DNA of 64,000 nucleotides from Bacillus sp. AFS088145 (GCF_002564465.1 NZ_NUUX01000019.1:1-64000); one strand, 5' to 3'; counted from the first letter of the stretch, positions 28,741-37,261 are shown. The notes: a model not told the origin generated them from the sequence alone. Translations and numbers: made by a program.

Positions 28741-29502
28741 TTGGATAATGAATTAAACTATAAAACAATTATTCCAGAAAATATTCCGAATGAACGTAAG
28801 TCCGCCTTAAAAACACTTGGCTACTATTTTTTAATATTTATTGTTGGCTTGAACTTACTAATCTTAATTGCTTCAATATGGGGTATGATTTTTGTTAGTG
28901 TTGCGGATATAAACCTTACTGAAAAACAATTTGATAATCTTGTAAATACCGTATCAATTTATTCGGATTCAATTTTTGGTGTCCTCAGCTTATTATGGCT
29001 CTATTATTATACGAAGAAAAAAGGGCTTCTAACTTTAAGACGTATAAATATAAATGTGATTGACGTTGTGATCGTTTTAGGAGCATACGTGGTTCTTATG
29101 GCTTCTTCACAACTTCTTGATGTTATTTTTCAACATTTCAATTATTCAATTGCTACACCAGATAACCAAAAAGCAGTGGAAGGCTTATTGCGAACTAATC
29201 CAGTCCTTATGATTATATCTGCGGTTATTCTTGCACCTATTAAAGAAGAATGGATTACACGTAAGTTAATTATTGGCTCGATTTTTAAAAACTCGCCGAT
29301 TATTGGTTTAATTGTAAGTTCATTTGGGTTTGGTTTATTGCATATGCTTGCTGGTTTTTCAATCTATGCATTGCTATCTTATTCTTTAGCTGGTTTAATT
29401 TTTGGTATTATCTATATCAAAACAAAAAAAATCGAAGTTACGATTTTTGCCCATTTTTTAAATAACTTAGTTTCAATTATTGCTTTTTTTATTGTAAACT
29501 AA
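28741..29502 (+). CDS. CPBP-family intramembrane glutamic protease
   Basis: A 253-residue polytopic membrane protein of the CPBP (Abi/Rce1-like) family. The catalytic region shows EEWITR (EExxxR), then FGFGLLH (FxxxH type) and a late HFLNN motif, at about residues 175-245; roughly six to eight hydrophobic segments flank them. The TTG start at 28741 follows TTGGAGGAG at six bases; an ATG 33 bases upstream has no Shine-Dalgarno. Roles in the family include peptide maturation and bacteriocin immunity; no peptide gene is nearby. The 3' end abuts the structured repeat. Confidence 0.85.
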   Translation: MDNELNYKTIIPENIPNERKSALKTLGYYFLIFIVGLNLLILIASIWGMIFVSVADINLTEKQFDNLVNTVSIYSDSIFGVLSLLWLYYYTKKKGLLTLRRININVIDVVIVLGAYVVLMASSQLLDVIFQHFNYSIATPDNQKAVEGLLRTNPVLMIISAVILAPIKEEWITRKLIIGSIFKNSPIIGLIVSSFGFGLLHMLAGFSIYALLSYSLAGLIFGIIYIKTKKIEVTIFAHFLNNLVSIIAFFIVN

Positions 29503-29507
29503 CAAAA

Positions 29508-29708
29508 AAACGCTCTAAGGAGCGTTTCAGTGTGTGGACAAAGTACTAAAAACTTGACTTTCAGACTGATTGCAAGCGCTTGTCTTTTGAGGCGCGAAGC
29601 CTGTTGAGCAGCGGAGTTACCCTAGACGGTAATGAGCACCGCTCAATAGGCGAAGCAACGAAGAAAGCGAGCGTTTGTCAACAGTCTGAAACGCTCCTAG
29701 GGGCGTTT
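29508..29708 (+). repeat. Structured crcB-flanking element, copy 1
   Basis: A 161-base core (29528-29688, from CAGTGTGTGGACAAAG to ACAGTCTG) is flanked on each side by a terminator-like hairpin: AACGCTC-TAAG-GAGCGTT on the left, AACGCTC-CTAG-GGGCGTT plus a T run on the right. Internally GCCT..TTGA..GCGG..TTACC pairs with GGTAA..CCGC..TCAA..AGGC, and CAGACTG pairs with the terminal CAGTCTG. A second copy lies at 30505-30708. It occupies the whole spacer between the protease gene and crcB. No fluoride riboswitch is visible here. Confidence 0.85.
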
Positions 29709-29733
29709 TTATAATGTATTTATGAGGTGTATT

Positions 29734-30123
29734 ATGAATTATTTATTAATACTAATCGGAGGATTTTTTGGAGCAATTCTTCGTTATATAATAGGTCTAT
29801 CAATCCATCCACTTTCAAATGGATTTCCAATTCAAACGTTTTTAATTAATATAATAGGATGCTTCTTTTTAGGTTTCTTTTTACCGATGGCTAAAGTTAA
29901 ATTAAAACCTGAATATACTTTATTAATCGGAACTGGATTTACTGGAGCATTCACTACATTCTCTACTTTTTCACTTGAAAATATAGCTCTGATGGATGAA
30001 AAAAAATTACTAGTAAGTCTAGTCTATATCATCTCAAGTTTAGTTATCGGAATTAGTTTGGCGTATCTTGGTTTTAAAGCGGCTGTTAAATTCAATAAAG
30101 TAAAAGGAGAAACCTCATCATGA
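29734..30123 (+). CDS. crcB1: Fluoride channel subunit CrcB/Fluc, first copy
   Basis: A 129-residue four-helix membrane protein forming a dual-topology fluoride export channel. GGFFGAILRY near the N-terminus and GTGFTGAFTTFSTFSLE at about residues 70-86 are the family signatures. The ATG at 29734 follows GAGGTG; an in-frame ATG four codons upstream lies before the Shine-Dalgarno. It overlaps crcB2 by four bases, and the pair probably forms a heterodimer. Confidence 0.93.
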   Translation: MNYLLILIGGFFGAILRYIIGLSIHPLSNGFPIQTFLINIIGCFFLGFFLPMAKVKLKPEYTLLIGTGFTGAFTTFSTFSLENIALMDEKKLLVSLVYIISSLVIGISLAYLGFKAAVKFNKVKGETSS

Positions 30124-30479
30124 TTGTTATTGTTGGAATAGGTGGGGGAATCGGAGCAATATTTCGCTATGCCCTTGGAAACTACATTAATAAAAAAGTT
30201 AAAACAAATTTTCCTTTTGGAACTTTCGTTATAAACATACTCGGATCGTTTATTTTAGGTTTAATAAACCATTTATATCTCGATAAATCGATTTCTACTA
30301 TAATGTGGCTGTTTATTGGGGTAGGAATATTAGGTGGGTTTACAACCTTTTCTACATTTGGTTACGAATCGATTCAATTATTGCTTGCAAAAAAGTATAA
30401 AACTGCGTTATCTTATATCATTTTATCTACTATTATTAGTATTTGTAGTGCATATGTCGGTTTTCATATTTTTAGATGA
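30120..30479 (+). CDS. crcB2: Fluoride channel subunit CrcB/Fluc, second copy
   Basis: A 119-residue partner of crcB1 with the same architecture: GGGIGAIFRYALGNYI at the N-terminus, FGTFVINILGSFILG in helix 2, and GGFTTFSTFGYE at the fluoride-lining helix. It starts inside the crcB1 stop (ATGA). Paired crcB genes in Firmicutes usually encode oppositely oriented subunits. The repeat copy downstream supplies the terminator. Confidence 0.93.
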   Translation: MIVIVGIGGGIGAIFRYALGNYINKKVKTNFPFGTFVINILGSFILGLINHLYLDKSISTIMWLFIGVGILGGFTTFSTFGYESIQLLLAKKYKTALSYIILSTIISICSAYVGFHIFR

Positions 30480-30504
30480 ACCGAGAAATTTAAATCTAAA
30501 ACAA

Positions 30505-30708
30505 AAACCTCTGTTCCCAGAGGTTTCAGTGTGTAGACAAACTACAAAAAACTTGATTTTCAGACTGATTGCAAGCGTTTGTCTTTCGAGGCGCGAAGCC
30601 TGGTGAGGAGCGGAGTTACCTTAAACGGTAATGAGCACCGCAGACAGGCGAAGCAACGAAGAAAGCGAACGTTTGTCAACAGTCTGAAACCTCTGTTCCC
30701 AGAGGTTT
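30505..30708 (+). repeat. Structured crcB-flanking element, copy 2
   Basis: The 160-base core (30527-30686) matches copy 1 at roughly nine in ten positions by eye. It is flanked by two identical 22-base hairpins (30505-30526 and 30687-30708; AAACCTCT-GTTCCC-AGAGGTTT), whose sequence differs from the hairpins of copy 1. The right hairpin carries a T run and ends the crcB operon. The inner stem GCGG/CCGC with TTACC/GGTAA is kept, while the outer TTGA/TCAA pairing of copy 1 is not. Confidence 0.85.
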
Positions 30709-30724
30709 TTTTATTTTTTCAATT

Positions 30725-31177
30725 TTACCAACCAAAATCTAATGTTTTACCGGTCTCTACATATGTTTTTACATTACTTAAAATCATTGGCCAGGTAGAT
30801 TTTGTATTTTCATATGAAGGGTGATTTTCTGGCCATTGGTCGTTTACTAGTGTTAATTTTGTGCATTCACCCATCTCTTCAAGTGTAAATGTAATTCTAG
30901 TTTCTAATTCAGCATGATTTTCACGGTAAACGGGGCCTGGATGTTCTGTATAACTCATCATTTTATGCGGCTCAAAAGCTAGAATTTCCCCATAAACATG
31001 CACTGTATGATCACCAGCTTCTCCTGGTCCAATATATTCATATTTTGCTCCGACTTCAAATGTTGATTTTAAGATACAACCGAAAAAGATAGCTTTAGTT
31101 CCTTCTGGCGAAACAAATATGTTCCACACTTCTTCTGGTTTCGCTCCAATATAAAACTCATACTTAAGATCTTCCAT
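30725..31177 (-). CDS. SRPBCC / AHSA1-like protein
   Basis: A 150-residue START/Bet v1-like fold protein of the AHSA1 (activator of Hsp90 ATPase 1-like) group. EFYIGAKPEEVWNIFVSPEG opens the first strand and helix, and the C-terminal helix contains WPMILSNVKTYVE. Such proteins bind hydrophobic ligands; the function here is unknown. The start at 31177 is chosen because GGAGG lies eight bases upstream; the in-frame ATG at 31192 overlaps that Shine-Dalgarno. Confidence 0.82.
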   Translation of the reverse strand: MEDLKYEFYIGAKPEEVWNIFVSPEGTKAIFFGCILKSTFEVGAKYEYIGPGEAGDHTVHVYGEILAFEPHKMMSYTEHPGPVYRENHAELETRITFTLEEMGECTKLTLVNDQWPENHPSYENTKSTWPMILSNVKTYVETGKTLDFGW

Positions 31178-31359
31178 TTTCTCATCCTCCATTTGTTTTA
31201 TGTGTAGAATGATGAATTGATTCTAGATGACACTTCCATTATATACCAAAAACGGATCAACTTATTATTTCATTTGTTTTCAAGAACCTATATTATAAAA
31301 TTAAATCATACGAAATTTATTTATAGGTAAAAAAATCAATTTTAATGAGGGGTGACAAG

Positions 31360-31905
31360 ATGAATTTAACTTATGAAGTGATTGACGAGGATCAAATTGG
31401 ATTATGTAGAGAGTTATGTAATGAATTAATGACATTTCAAAAGGCAAAAGCGAAGATAAAACCCGAGTTGTTTGATAGTATGAATTTCGAAACACGTATG
31501 GTTCCTTCAGTAAAAAAAGCTATACATAATTATATTGTTATCGTGAAAGATGAAGATCAAATCGTTGGTTACGTTTATTCAAATATTTCTCCAAAGGAAG
31601 TATACGTAAGCGAATTTGCAACTTTTTTTGACCTTTCATCCGTCCATAAAAAGAATGTTGGTTGTTTATCTCAATTTTACATTAAAGAGGAATATAGAAA
31701 ATATGGAGTAGGCTCCGTACTATTCAAAATGTCAATGAACTGGCTAAAACAGTTTGATGATGTAGAGGATTATTTTATCTATGTTTCAAATGGAAATGAA
31801 GACGCTCTAGAATTTTATAAACGTAAGGGATTCTCTGTGAGTCATACAATATTAGATGATTTTATAACGGTTTTAAGAAGTAACGATCAATTTCAAACAA
31901 TTTAA
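31360..31905 (+). CDS. GNAT-family N-acetyltransferase
   Basis: A 181-residue acetyltransferase. The acetyl-CoA-binding motif A is visible as FYIKEEYRKYGVGSVLFKMS (about residues 106-125), and the late strand-helix NGNEDALEFYKRKGF is typical. Substrate unknown. The start follows GAGGGGTGA; an ATG five codons upstream overlaps this Shine-Dalgarno. Monocistronic and convergent with the aminopeptidase gene. Confidence 0.85.
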   Translation: MNLTYEVIDEDQIGLCRELCNELMTFQKAKAKIKPELFDSMNFETRMVPSVKKAIHNYIVIVKDEDQIVGYVYSNISPKEVYVSEFATFFDLSSVHKKNVGCLSQFYIKEEYRKYGVGSVLFKMSMNWLKQFDDVEDYFIYVSNGNEDALEFYKRKGFSVSHTILDDFITVLRSNDQFQTI

Positions 31906-31919
31906 GAAAAGTAAAAATA

Positions 31920-31955
31920 AAGGGGTGTCTCAAAAAATCTTTCGAGGCACCCCTT
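31920..31955. terminator. Bidirectional terminator between acetyltransferase and ampS
   Basis: AAGGGGTGTCTC and GAGGCACCCCTT pair with one mismatch around a 12-base loop, between convergent stops. Confidence 0.85.
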
Positions 31956-31971
31956 CTATTTTTATTTACTA

Positions 31972-33204
31972 TTAAAATGCCCAGTTACCATTTCTCATGA
32001 TTGGTTCAACTGTACCATCTTCTTTAATTCCATCGATGTTTAATTCCGCTGATCCGATCATAAAATCAACGTGAGTTAAACTTTGGTTGATGCCTAATTT
32101 TTCTTGCTCTTCTGAAGGTAATTTTTCTCCATCCTTCATATTGTTTGGATATGCTTTACCTAAAGCTAAATGGCAAGAAGCATTTTCATCATATAATGTG
32201 TTGAAGAAAATTAAACCTGTATTTGAAATTGGTGAATCATGTGGTACTAATGCTACTTCACCTAGACGGCGAGCACCTTCATCAGTATCTAATAAATGTT
32301 GTAAAGTTTCATAGCCTTTTTCAGCTGTGAAATCGACAACTTTACCATCTTTAAATGTTAAAGAGAAGTTCTCAATTAAATTTCCACCGTAATTTAATGG
32401 TAAAGTAGCTTGAACAGTACCATTTACACCATGGCTATGTGGCATAGAGAAAACTTCTTCAGTTGGAATATTAGGATTAAACCATTTTCCATCTTCACTG
32501 TTAGCCCCGCCACCTTTCCATACATGATTATCTACTAAATCTAGTTTTAAATCAGTACCAGGTGCTGTGTAATGTAATGTTTTATAACGTTTGTCATTTA
32601 ATTGAACAACTTTTTCTTGTAAGAAATCGTTATGTTTAACCCAAGCTTCAACTGGATTTTCATTGTCTACTCGGCAAATTTTGAATACTGAGTCCCAAAG
32701 TAATTCCATCGCTTTATCAATTGGTTCATTTGGATAAACTTTTTCAGCCCATTCAACACATGGAATAGCTACGATTGACCAACGAATTCTATCAGCCATC
32801 ATGTATTCACGATAATTATGTAATGCTTGGCTAGCTGTTTTATTAAAAGTTGCAATACGCTTTGGATCGATCCCTTTTAATAATTCTGGATTTGGTGAAA
32901 TGACTGATAAAACAGCACCTCCATTTTCAGCTAATTCTTCCATTGCTGTTACTTTCCAGCCTGGAAATTCTCCAAAAACTTCTTCAGGAGCTAGTTCATA
33001 TTTAGTACGAGTAATTACATCATCATTCCAATCGATGTTTACATTTTTAGCTCCAGCTTCGTAAGCGAATTTTACAACTTTACGAACGAATTCTGCAGCT
33101 CCGATTGGTGCATTTATTTGTAATGTTTGTCCTGGTACGATATTAACACCACTTTTTACCGCAAGTTCAGCATATTTTTCTAATGATTTTTCAAACTGAG
33201 ACAT
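31972..33204 (-). CDS. ampS: M29-family aminopeptidase (AmpS/AmpT type)
   Basis: A 410-residue cobalt/zinc aminopeptidase of family M29, cytosolic, removing N-terminal residues from peptides. The C-terminal catalytic half shows the conserved order of acidic and histidine ligands around PHSHGVNGTVQ, ENFSLTFKDGKV, ALVPHDSPISNTGLIF and a late THVDFMIGS. Length is typical. GGAGGGATATCA precedes the ATG. It lies downstream of tyrA on the same strand but beyond a terminator, so probably has its own promoter in the 220-base spacer. Confidence 0.92.
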   Translation of the reverse strand: MSQFEKSLEKYAELAVKSGVNIVPGQTLQINAPIGAAEFVRKVVKFAYEAGAKNVNIDWNDDVITRTKYELAPEEVFGEFPGWKVTAMEELAENGGAVLSVISPNPELLKGIDPKRIATFNKTASQALHNYREYMMADRIRWSIVAIPCVEWAEKVYPNEPIDKAMELLWDSVFKICRVDNENPVEAWVKHNDFLQEKVVQLNDKRYKTLHYTAPGTDLKLDLVDNHVWKGGGANSEDGKWFNPNIPTEEVFSMPHSHGVNGTVQATLPLNYGGNLIENFSLTFKDGKVVDFTAEKGYETLQHLLDTDEGARRLGEVALVPHDSPISNTGLIFFNTLYDENASCHLALGKAYPNNMKDGEKLPSEEQEKLGINQSLTHVDFMIGSAELNIDGIKEDGTVEPIMRNGNWAF

Positions 33205-33374
33205 TGATATCCCTCCATGTTTAACGATTTAAAAACCTAACCTACTAAATTATAATATAAAGTTCAGAAAATTGGTACACAAAAGAGACTGACTATTCAT
33301 TTTTATTTGAAATGTCAGATAGACTTTTGCAAACAAGCGAAGAACTTGATCACGTTGTCGCTCTTTAACCCAAA

Positions 33375-33420
33375 AAAAGCACCCTTCAGAAGTGCTTTTA
33401 ATGTGTAAATAAGTCTGAAA
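33375..33420 (-). terminator. tyrA terminator with fused ends of the crcB-type element
   Basis: AAAAGCAC pairs with GTGCTTTT (33375-33399), with a U run on the minus strand: the tyrA terminator. Next to it, plus-strand AATGTGTAAATAAGTCTGAAA (split here: AATGTGTAAATA, AGTCTGAAA) resembles the left end (CAGTGTGTAGACAAA) joined to the right end (CAGTCTGAAA) of the elements at 29.5 and 30.5 kb, without the core. Confidence 0.7.
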
Positions 33421-33424
33421 TTTT

Positions 33425-34534
33425 TTATGAAACAATATATGTCTCATAACCATTAACATTTAGGAATTTTTCAGCTTTCTCTCTGTCATTTTCTGTTTGA
33501 AGGCTTATTCTTAGTACACCTGGTAACCCTTCACGTGATTCTATGATCCTTAGATTCGTAATGCTTACTTGGTGAATCGATAAGATTGTCGTAATGTTGG
33601 CAAGCTCACCGACTCGATCTAAAACGTCTACATACAAATCAAAATAACTTGGGATGGCGCCATTTGCTTTTGCTGGCATGTTGTCTCTAAAATCTTTTGA
33701 TTCCTTGAAATAGTGAAAAATATCATCTTTATCCTGGCTTTCAACAAGCTGATACATTTGTTTCATATCATCAATCCAATTCGAAATTAATGAAAGCAAT
33801 GTATCCTTATTTTGAATCACAATATCAGTCCACATTTTTGGGCTGCTTGATGCAATCCTAGTAATATCTCTAAACCCTCCGGCAGCTAAGGCTGTTACTA
33901 ATGGCTCGTCCTTGGAGTAAGTTTTAACTTGCTTCACAAGATTAGAAGCAATTAGATGTGGAAAATGGCTTACCACTCCGGTAATTTGATCATGTGTTTC
34001 TTCATCAATTACAACAAAATGTGAACCTGTTCCTTTAAGCCATTCTTTTAATTCATCAATTTGATCATTTTTAGTATTTTCACTTGGTGTCAAAATAAAA
34101 TATGCATTTTCAAATAAATGAACTTTTGCACTCTCGATGCCAGTTTTATGCGAGCCTGCCATCGGATGACCTCCAATAAAGCAATAACCTTTACCTGTAA
34201 GAGTCTTCGAATGCCTCATAATTTCACTTTTTGTACTGCCTACATCAGTTAATATGACATCATGCTTTAGTTCATATTCACTTAACATATGTATATATTT
34301 TATTGACTCCTCTACAGGACAAGAAAAAATGATTAGATGAGCCTTCTCGGCACAGTCTTTAAGCTGTACCGAGATTTCATCTAAAACTTGAATTCTTTTA
34401 CCAATTTCAAGTTGTTTTTCGTTTATATCATATCCAATTATATTTACATCATGAACTTTTTTTATTGCCAAGGCAATTGAGCCTCCGATTAATCCTGTGC
34501 CAATTAAAAGGACGTTCTTTTTCAAGGCATTCAC
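33425..34534 (-). CDS. tyrA: Prephenate dehydrogenase TyrA with ACT domain
   Basis: A 369-residue NAD-dependent prephenate dehydrogenase for tyrosine synthesis. The Rossmann motif GTGLIGGS is at about residues 12-19; VGSTKSEIM and GGHPMAGSHKTGIE carry the catalytic region. A C-terminal ACT domain (about 295-369, starting near DVLDRVGELANITTIL) suggests feedback control by tyrosine. It lies 27 bases after aroA and shares its T-box leader. Confidence 0.95.
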   Translation of the reverse strand: MNALKKNVLLIGTGLIGGSIALAIKKVHDVNIIGYDINEKQLEIGKRIQVLDEISVQLKDCAEKAHLIIFSCPVEESIKYIHMLSEYELKHDVILTDVGSTKSEIMRHSKTLTGKGYCFIGGHPMAGSHKTGIESAKVHLFENAYFILTPSENTKNDQIDELKEWLKGTGSHFVVIDEETHDQITGVVSHFPHLIASNLVKQVKTYSKDEPLVTALAAGGFRDITRIASSSPKMWTDIVIQNKDTLLSLISNWIDDMKQMYQLVESQDKDDIFHYFKESKDFRDNMPAKANGAIPSYFDLYVDVLDRVGELANITTILSIHQVSITNLRIIESREGLPGVLRISLQTENDREKAEKFLNVNGYETYIVS

Positions 34535-34561
34535 CGCCTATCCTTCATTAAGTAATATTAT

Positions 34562-35647
34562 TTATGATTGTAGTTTTGCACGGAAGTCTTTTAATTCAAA
34601 CATAAATTCTTCAAATTGTGGGATATTCATTTGTTGAGCTGAATCTGATAAAGCAACTGCTGGATCAGGATGTACTTCAGCCATTACTGCATCTGCTCCA
34701 ATTGCTAATGCTGCTTTAGCTGTCGGTAATAGTAAGTCCTTACGACCTGTAGAATGTGTAACATCGACAACAACTGGTAAATGTGTTTCTTTCTTCAGAA
34801 TAGGTACTGCTGAGATATCTAATGTATTTCTTGTAGCTTTCTCGTAAGTACGAATTCCTCTTTCACAAAGAATAATTTGGTCATTTCCTTGCGAAATAAT
34901 GTATTCTGCTGCATTAATAAATTCTTCAATTGTTGCTGACAATCCACGTTTTAATAAAACTGGTTTATTTACTTGACCAACCGTTTTCAGTAAATCAAAG
35001 TTTTGCATATTACGTGCACCAATTTGAATTACATCAACGTATTCTAAAGATCTTTCAACATCATTTGGATTTAGTATTTCACTTATTACGGCTAAATCAA
35101 ATTCATTTGCCACTTCTCTTAAAATTTGTAGTCCTTCGTATCCAAGTCCTTGGAAATCATATGGAGATGTTCTTGGTTTAAATGCACCGCCTCGCATCAT
35201 TGTTAAACCTTGTTGTTTCATAGCTTGTGCTACTGCACGTACTTGTTCATAGCTTTCAACTGCACAAGGACCCATAATAAATGATTGAGAACCATCACCA
35301 AGGACAATATCATTTTTCACTTTAACAATTGTATTGTCAGGCTTTTTCTTTCTTGAAACTAAAAGAGCTTTTCTGTGATCGTCCTCTTGTAGTTCTAAGC
35401 TTGCTTGGAAAATCGTCTTGAAAATATGTTGTAAAGTTGAAGTTTCAAATGGACCTTCATTTACATTTGCAATCATATCTAAAACTTCACGCTCACGAAC
35501 TGGATCGAAACGCTTAATACCATGTTTAATCTTTTGCTGACCAATTTCTTGAACAACTTTCCCACGCTTGTTTAATAATTCAACGATTTTCAAATTAATC
35601 TCATCAACCTTATCACGTAATTGCACTAACTCATTATTTGTACTCAT
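34562..35647 (-). CDS. aroA: Bifunctional chorismate mutase / DAHP synthase
   Basis: A 361-residue fusion. Residues 1-about 90 form an AroQ-type chorismate mutase helix bundle ([20 protein letters not shown]), and 100-361 a type I-beta 3-deoxy-7-phosphoheptulonate synthase ([43 protein letters not shown]). It catalyses the first step of aromatic biosynthesis, with the mutase domain as sensor for chorismate/prephenate as in B. subtilis AroA. It is preceded by a T-box leader and followed by tyrA. Confidence 0.96.
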   Translation of the reverse strand: MSTNNELVQLRDKVDEINLKIVELLNKRGKVVQEIGQQKIKHGIKRFDPVREREVLDMIANVNEGPFETSTLQHIFKTIFQASLELQEDDHRKALLVSRKKKPDNTIVKVKNDIVLGDGSQSFIMGPCAVESYEQVRAVAQAMKQQGLTMMRGGAFKPRTSPYDFQGLGYEGLQILREVANEFDLAVISEILNPNDVERSLEYVDVIQIGARNMQNFDLLKTVGQVNKPVLLKRGLSATIEEFINAAEYIISQGNDQIILCERGIRTYEKATRNTLDISAVPILKKETHLPVVVDVTHSTGRKDLLLPTAKAALAIGADAVMAEVHPDPAVALSDSAQQMNIPQFEEFMFELKDFRAKLQS

Positions 35648-35732
35648 TTCTTTTTCCTCCTCAAATTTTTAATGTCTATTCCAATACCACCTCTTTTATC
35701 AAGAAGTAAGTATGTAAAAAATGAAAACAAAA

Positions 35733-35990
35733 AGTCCCTACTGAATAAACAGTAGGGACGAATTATTTAATCGCGGTACCACCCTAGTTGTGAACAAAAA
35801 CTCTGTTCACCACCTTCATTTTGTTAACGATCAAAATGACCGTTTCTATTTTCATTAAATGAAATAGAAATTGCTCCAAGAATGTAATTCAGCATACCTT
35901 ATGTACTGACTCGCAGCTTCCGTCAGCTCTCTTAAACAGGGAAGTTATGCCTACTGTGCCCTTATCAACGCAATCTATTTAATTTTCAAA
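35733..35990 (-). promoter_or_regulatory. T-box riboswitch leader, probably tRNA-Tyr, of aroA-tyrA
   Basis: The minus strand carries the T-box sequence AGGGTGGTACCGCG (35772-35785), followed by a strong terminator (AGTCCCTACT / AGTAGGGAC, 35733-35759) with a U run. A long stem I precedes it. After the helix strand UAUGCU comes GAAUUACAUUC, where UAC-A fits a tyrosine specifier in the specifier loop; UUC (Phe) is a less well placed alternative. Uncharged tRNA would favour antitermination and raise aroA-tyrA expression. Confidence 0.92.
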
Positions 35991-36235
35991 AGATTCATTA
36001 AAAAAGTTATTAATGAGGATTATAAAGCACTTTTAAATAGGCTGTCAATGCATTTTTTTTCTAGAATATGTAACGTTTTTATAAAAGATACATCGTTATT
36101 GGAATGGTAGCGCTTACTATTTTCAACATTTTTTTTACACAGCTTACATTTTTTTTATGGTACAGACACACAGAATTTGTACATTACATAAATATATAAA
36201 TAACAACTAACCTTACCTTCCTTAGGAGTGATTAT
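35991..36235. other. Intergenic region upstream of sigK
   Basis: AT-rich spacer between the divergent T-box leader and sigK. CATAAATA near 36187 is loosely like a SigE/SigK -10 element, but I could not find a matching -35 with confidence. Confidence 0.4.
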
Positions 36236-36955
36236 ATGCCTGGTTTATTTACCGCCTTAAGTCTTTTCTTAAAAGAAGTGTTTGTGTTTGTTTCCTATGT
36301 TAAAAATAACGCCTTCCCTCAACCTCTTTCACAAGCCGAAGAAACGCTCTATTTAAATCGTATGGCAAATGGGGATGGAGAAGCACGAAATTTATTAATT
36401 GAACATAATTTAAGACTTGTTGCTCACATCGTCAAAAAATTTGAAAATACCGGAGAAGATGCTGAAGATTTAATTTCGATTGGCACAATAGGTTTAATAA
36501 AGGCAATTGAGAGCTTTGTTCAAGGTAAAGGAACAAAATTAGCCACATATGCTGCTAGATGTATTGAAAACGAAATACTTATGCATTTACGTGCTTTAAA
36601 GAAAACAAAAAAAGACGTTTCCCTACATGATCCGATAGGTCAGGATAAAGAGGGCAATGAAATTTCACTATTAGACATATTAAAAACTGAGACAGAAGAT
36701 GTAGTTGATCAAATTCAACTTAATATGGAATTAGAAAAAATCAAGCAATATATTAAAATTCTAGATGACCGTGAAAAGGATGTAATTATTCAACGCTTTG
36801 GTATTGATATGGATAAAGAACTAACTCAACGTGAAATTGCAAAAAAATTAGGAATCTCAAGAAGTTATGTTTCGAGAATTGAAAAACGTGCTTTAATGAA
36901 AATGTACCACGAGTTTTTAAGAGCTGAAAAAGAAAAGAAAAAAGATAAAAAATAA
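36236..36955 (+). CDS. sigK: Sporulation sigma factor SigK (pro-SigK)
   Basis: A 239-residue late mother-cell sigma factor made as an inactive membrane-associated precursor. The hydrophobic pro-sequence (residues 1-20) ends at S20-Y21, before YVKNNAFP, the site cleaved by SpoIVFB in B. subtilis. Region 2 ([34 protein letters not shown]) and region 4 ([20 protein letters not shown]) are intact. The gene is continuous: no skin-type prophage interrupts it. TTAGGAGTGATTAT precedes the ATG. Confidence 0.97.
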   Translation: MPGLFTALSLFLKEVFVFVSYVKNNAFPQPLSQAEETLYLNRMANGDGEARNLLIEHNLRLVAHIVKKFENTGEDAEDLISIGTIGLIKAIESFVQGKGTKLATYAARCIENEILMHLRALKKTKKDVSLHDPIGQDKEGNEISLLDILKTETEDVVDQIQLNMELEKIKQYIKILDDREKDVIIQRFGIDMDKELTQREIAKKLGISRSYVSRIEKRALMKMYHEFLRAEKEKKKDKK

Positions 36956-37028
36956 ACCACTAAAGATGAATATGACCTCCAATTGTTAGTCTTATCTAAC
37001 AATTGGAGTGCATTCATTTTAGTGGTTT
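36954..37028. terminator. Bidirectional long-stem terminator between sigK and yrhC
   Basis: Nested pairing: AAACCACTAAA...ATGAAT with ATTCATTTTAGTGGTTT outside and CTCCAATTGTTAG with CTAACAATTGGAG inside (13 bp). It serves both convergent genes and overlaps the ends of both. Confidence 0.85.
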
Positions 37029-37261
37029 TATGCTTGCTCTTCTTTTTGCATTTTGCGTTTAAAATAATTTGATGTCAGAAAGAAACCTAATGCAAAAATC
37101 AGCATTGTAAAAACGATACTTTCGACCATTAATATTTTATGTTGGGTTAATCCGTCCTTTGGAAGGAGAGTCCCGATATAGAAAAAAGTAGCCAATGCTG
37201 TTGTTATTGCTCCAAATGTTTTAAAATCATTAACCTTCGCCTGTAGCTTTTTTAAATTCAC
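37028..37261 (-). CDS. yrhC: YrhC-like small membrane protein
   Basis: A 77-residue protein with two membrane segments (about 15-32 and 42-62) and a charged C-terminus (KRKMQKEEQA). It resembles YrhC in length and pattern (DFKTFG, FYIGTLLP). The GTG start at 37261 follows GGAAGGTG; the longer reading upstream has no Shine-Dalgarno. In B. subtilis yrhC is near mtnN; here an ABC operon lies between. Function unknown. Confidence 0.75.
   Translation of the reverse strand: MNLKKLQAKVNDFKTFGAITTALATFFYIGTLLPKDGLTQHKILMVESIVFTMLIFALGFFLTSNYFKRKMQKEEQA

Noticed and set aside
29503-29733. Possible fluoride riboswitch upstream of crcB
   Set aside because: The spacer is fully explained by the structured repeat, whose second copy lies downstream of crcB where a riboswitch would make no sense.
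30334-30824. Two plus-strand ORFs across crcB2 and the second repeat copy
   Set aside because: They overlap crcB2 in another frame or run through the repeat; no ribosome sites and no recognisable protein.
36236-36955. Possible disruption of sigK by a skin-like element
   Set aside because: The sigK reading frame is continuous from the pro-sequence through region 4.
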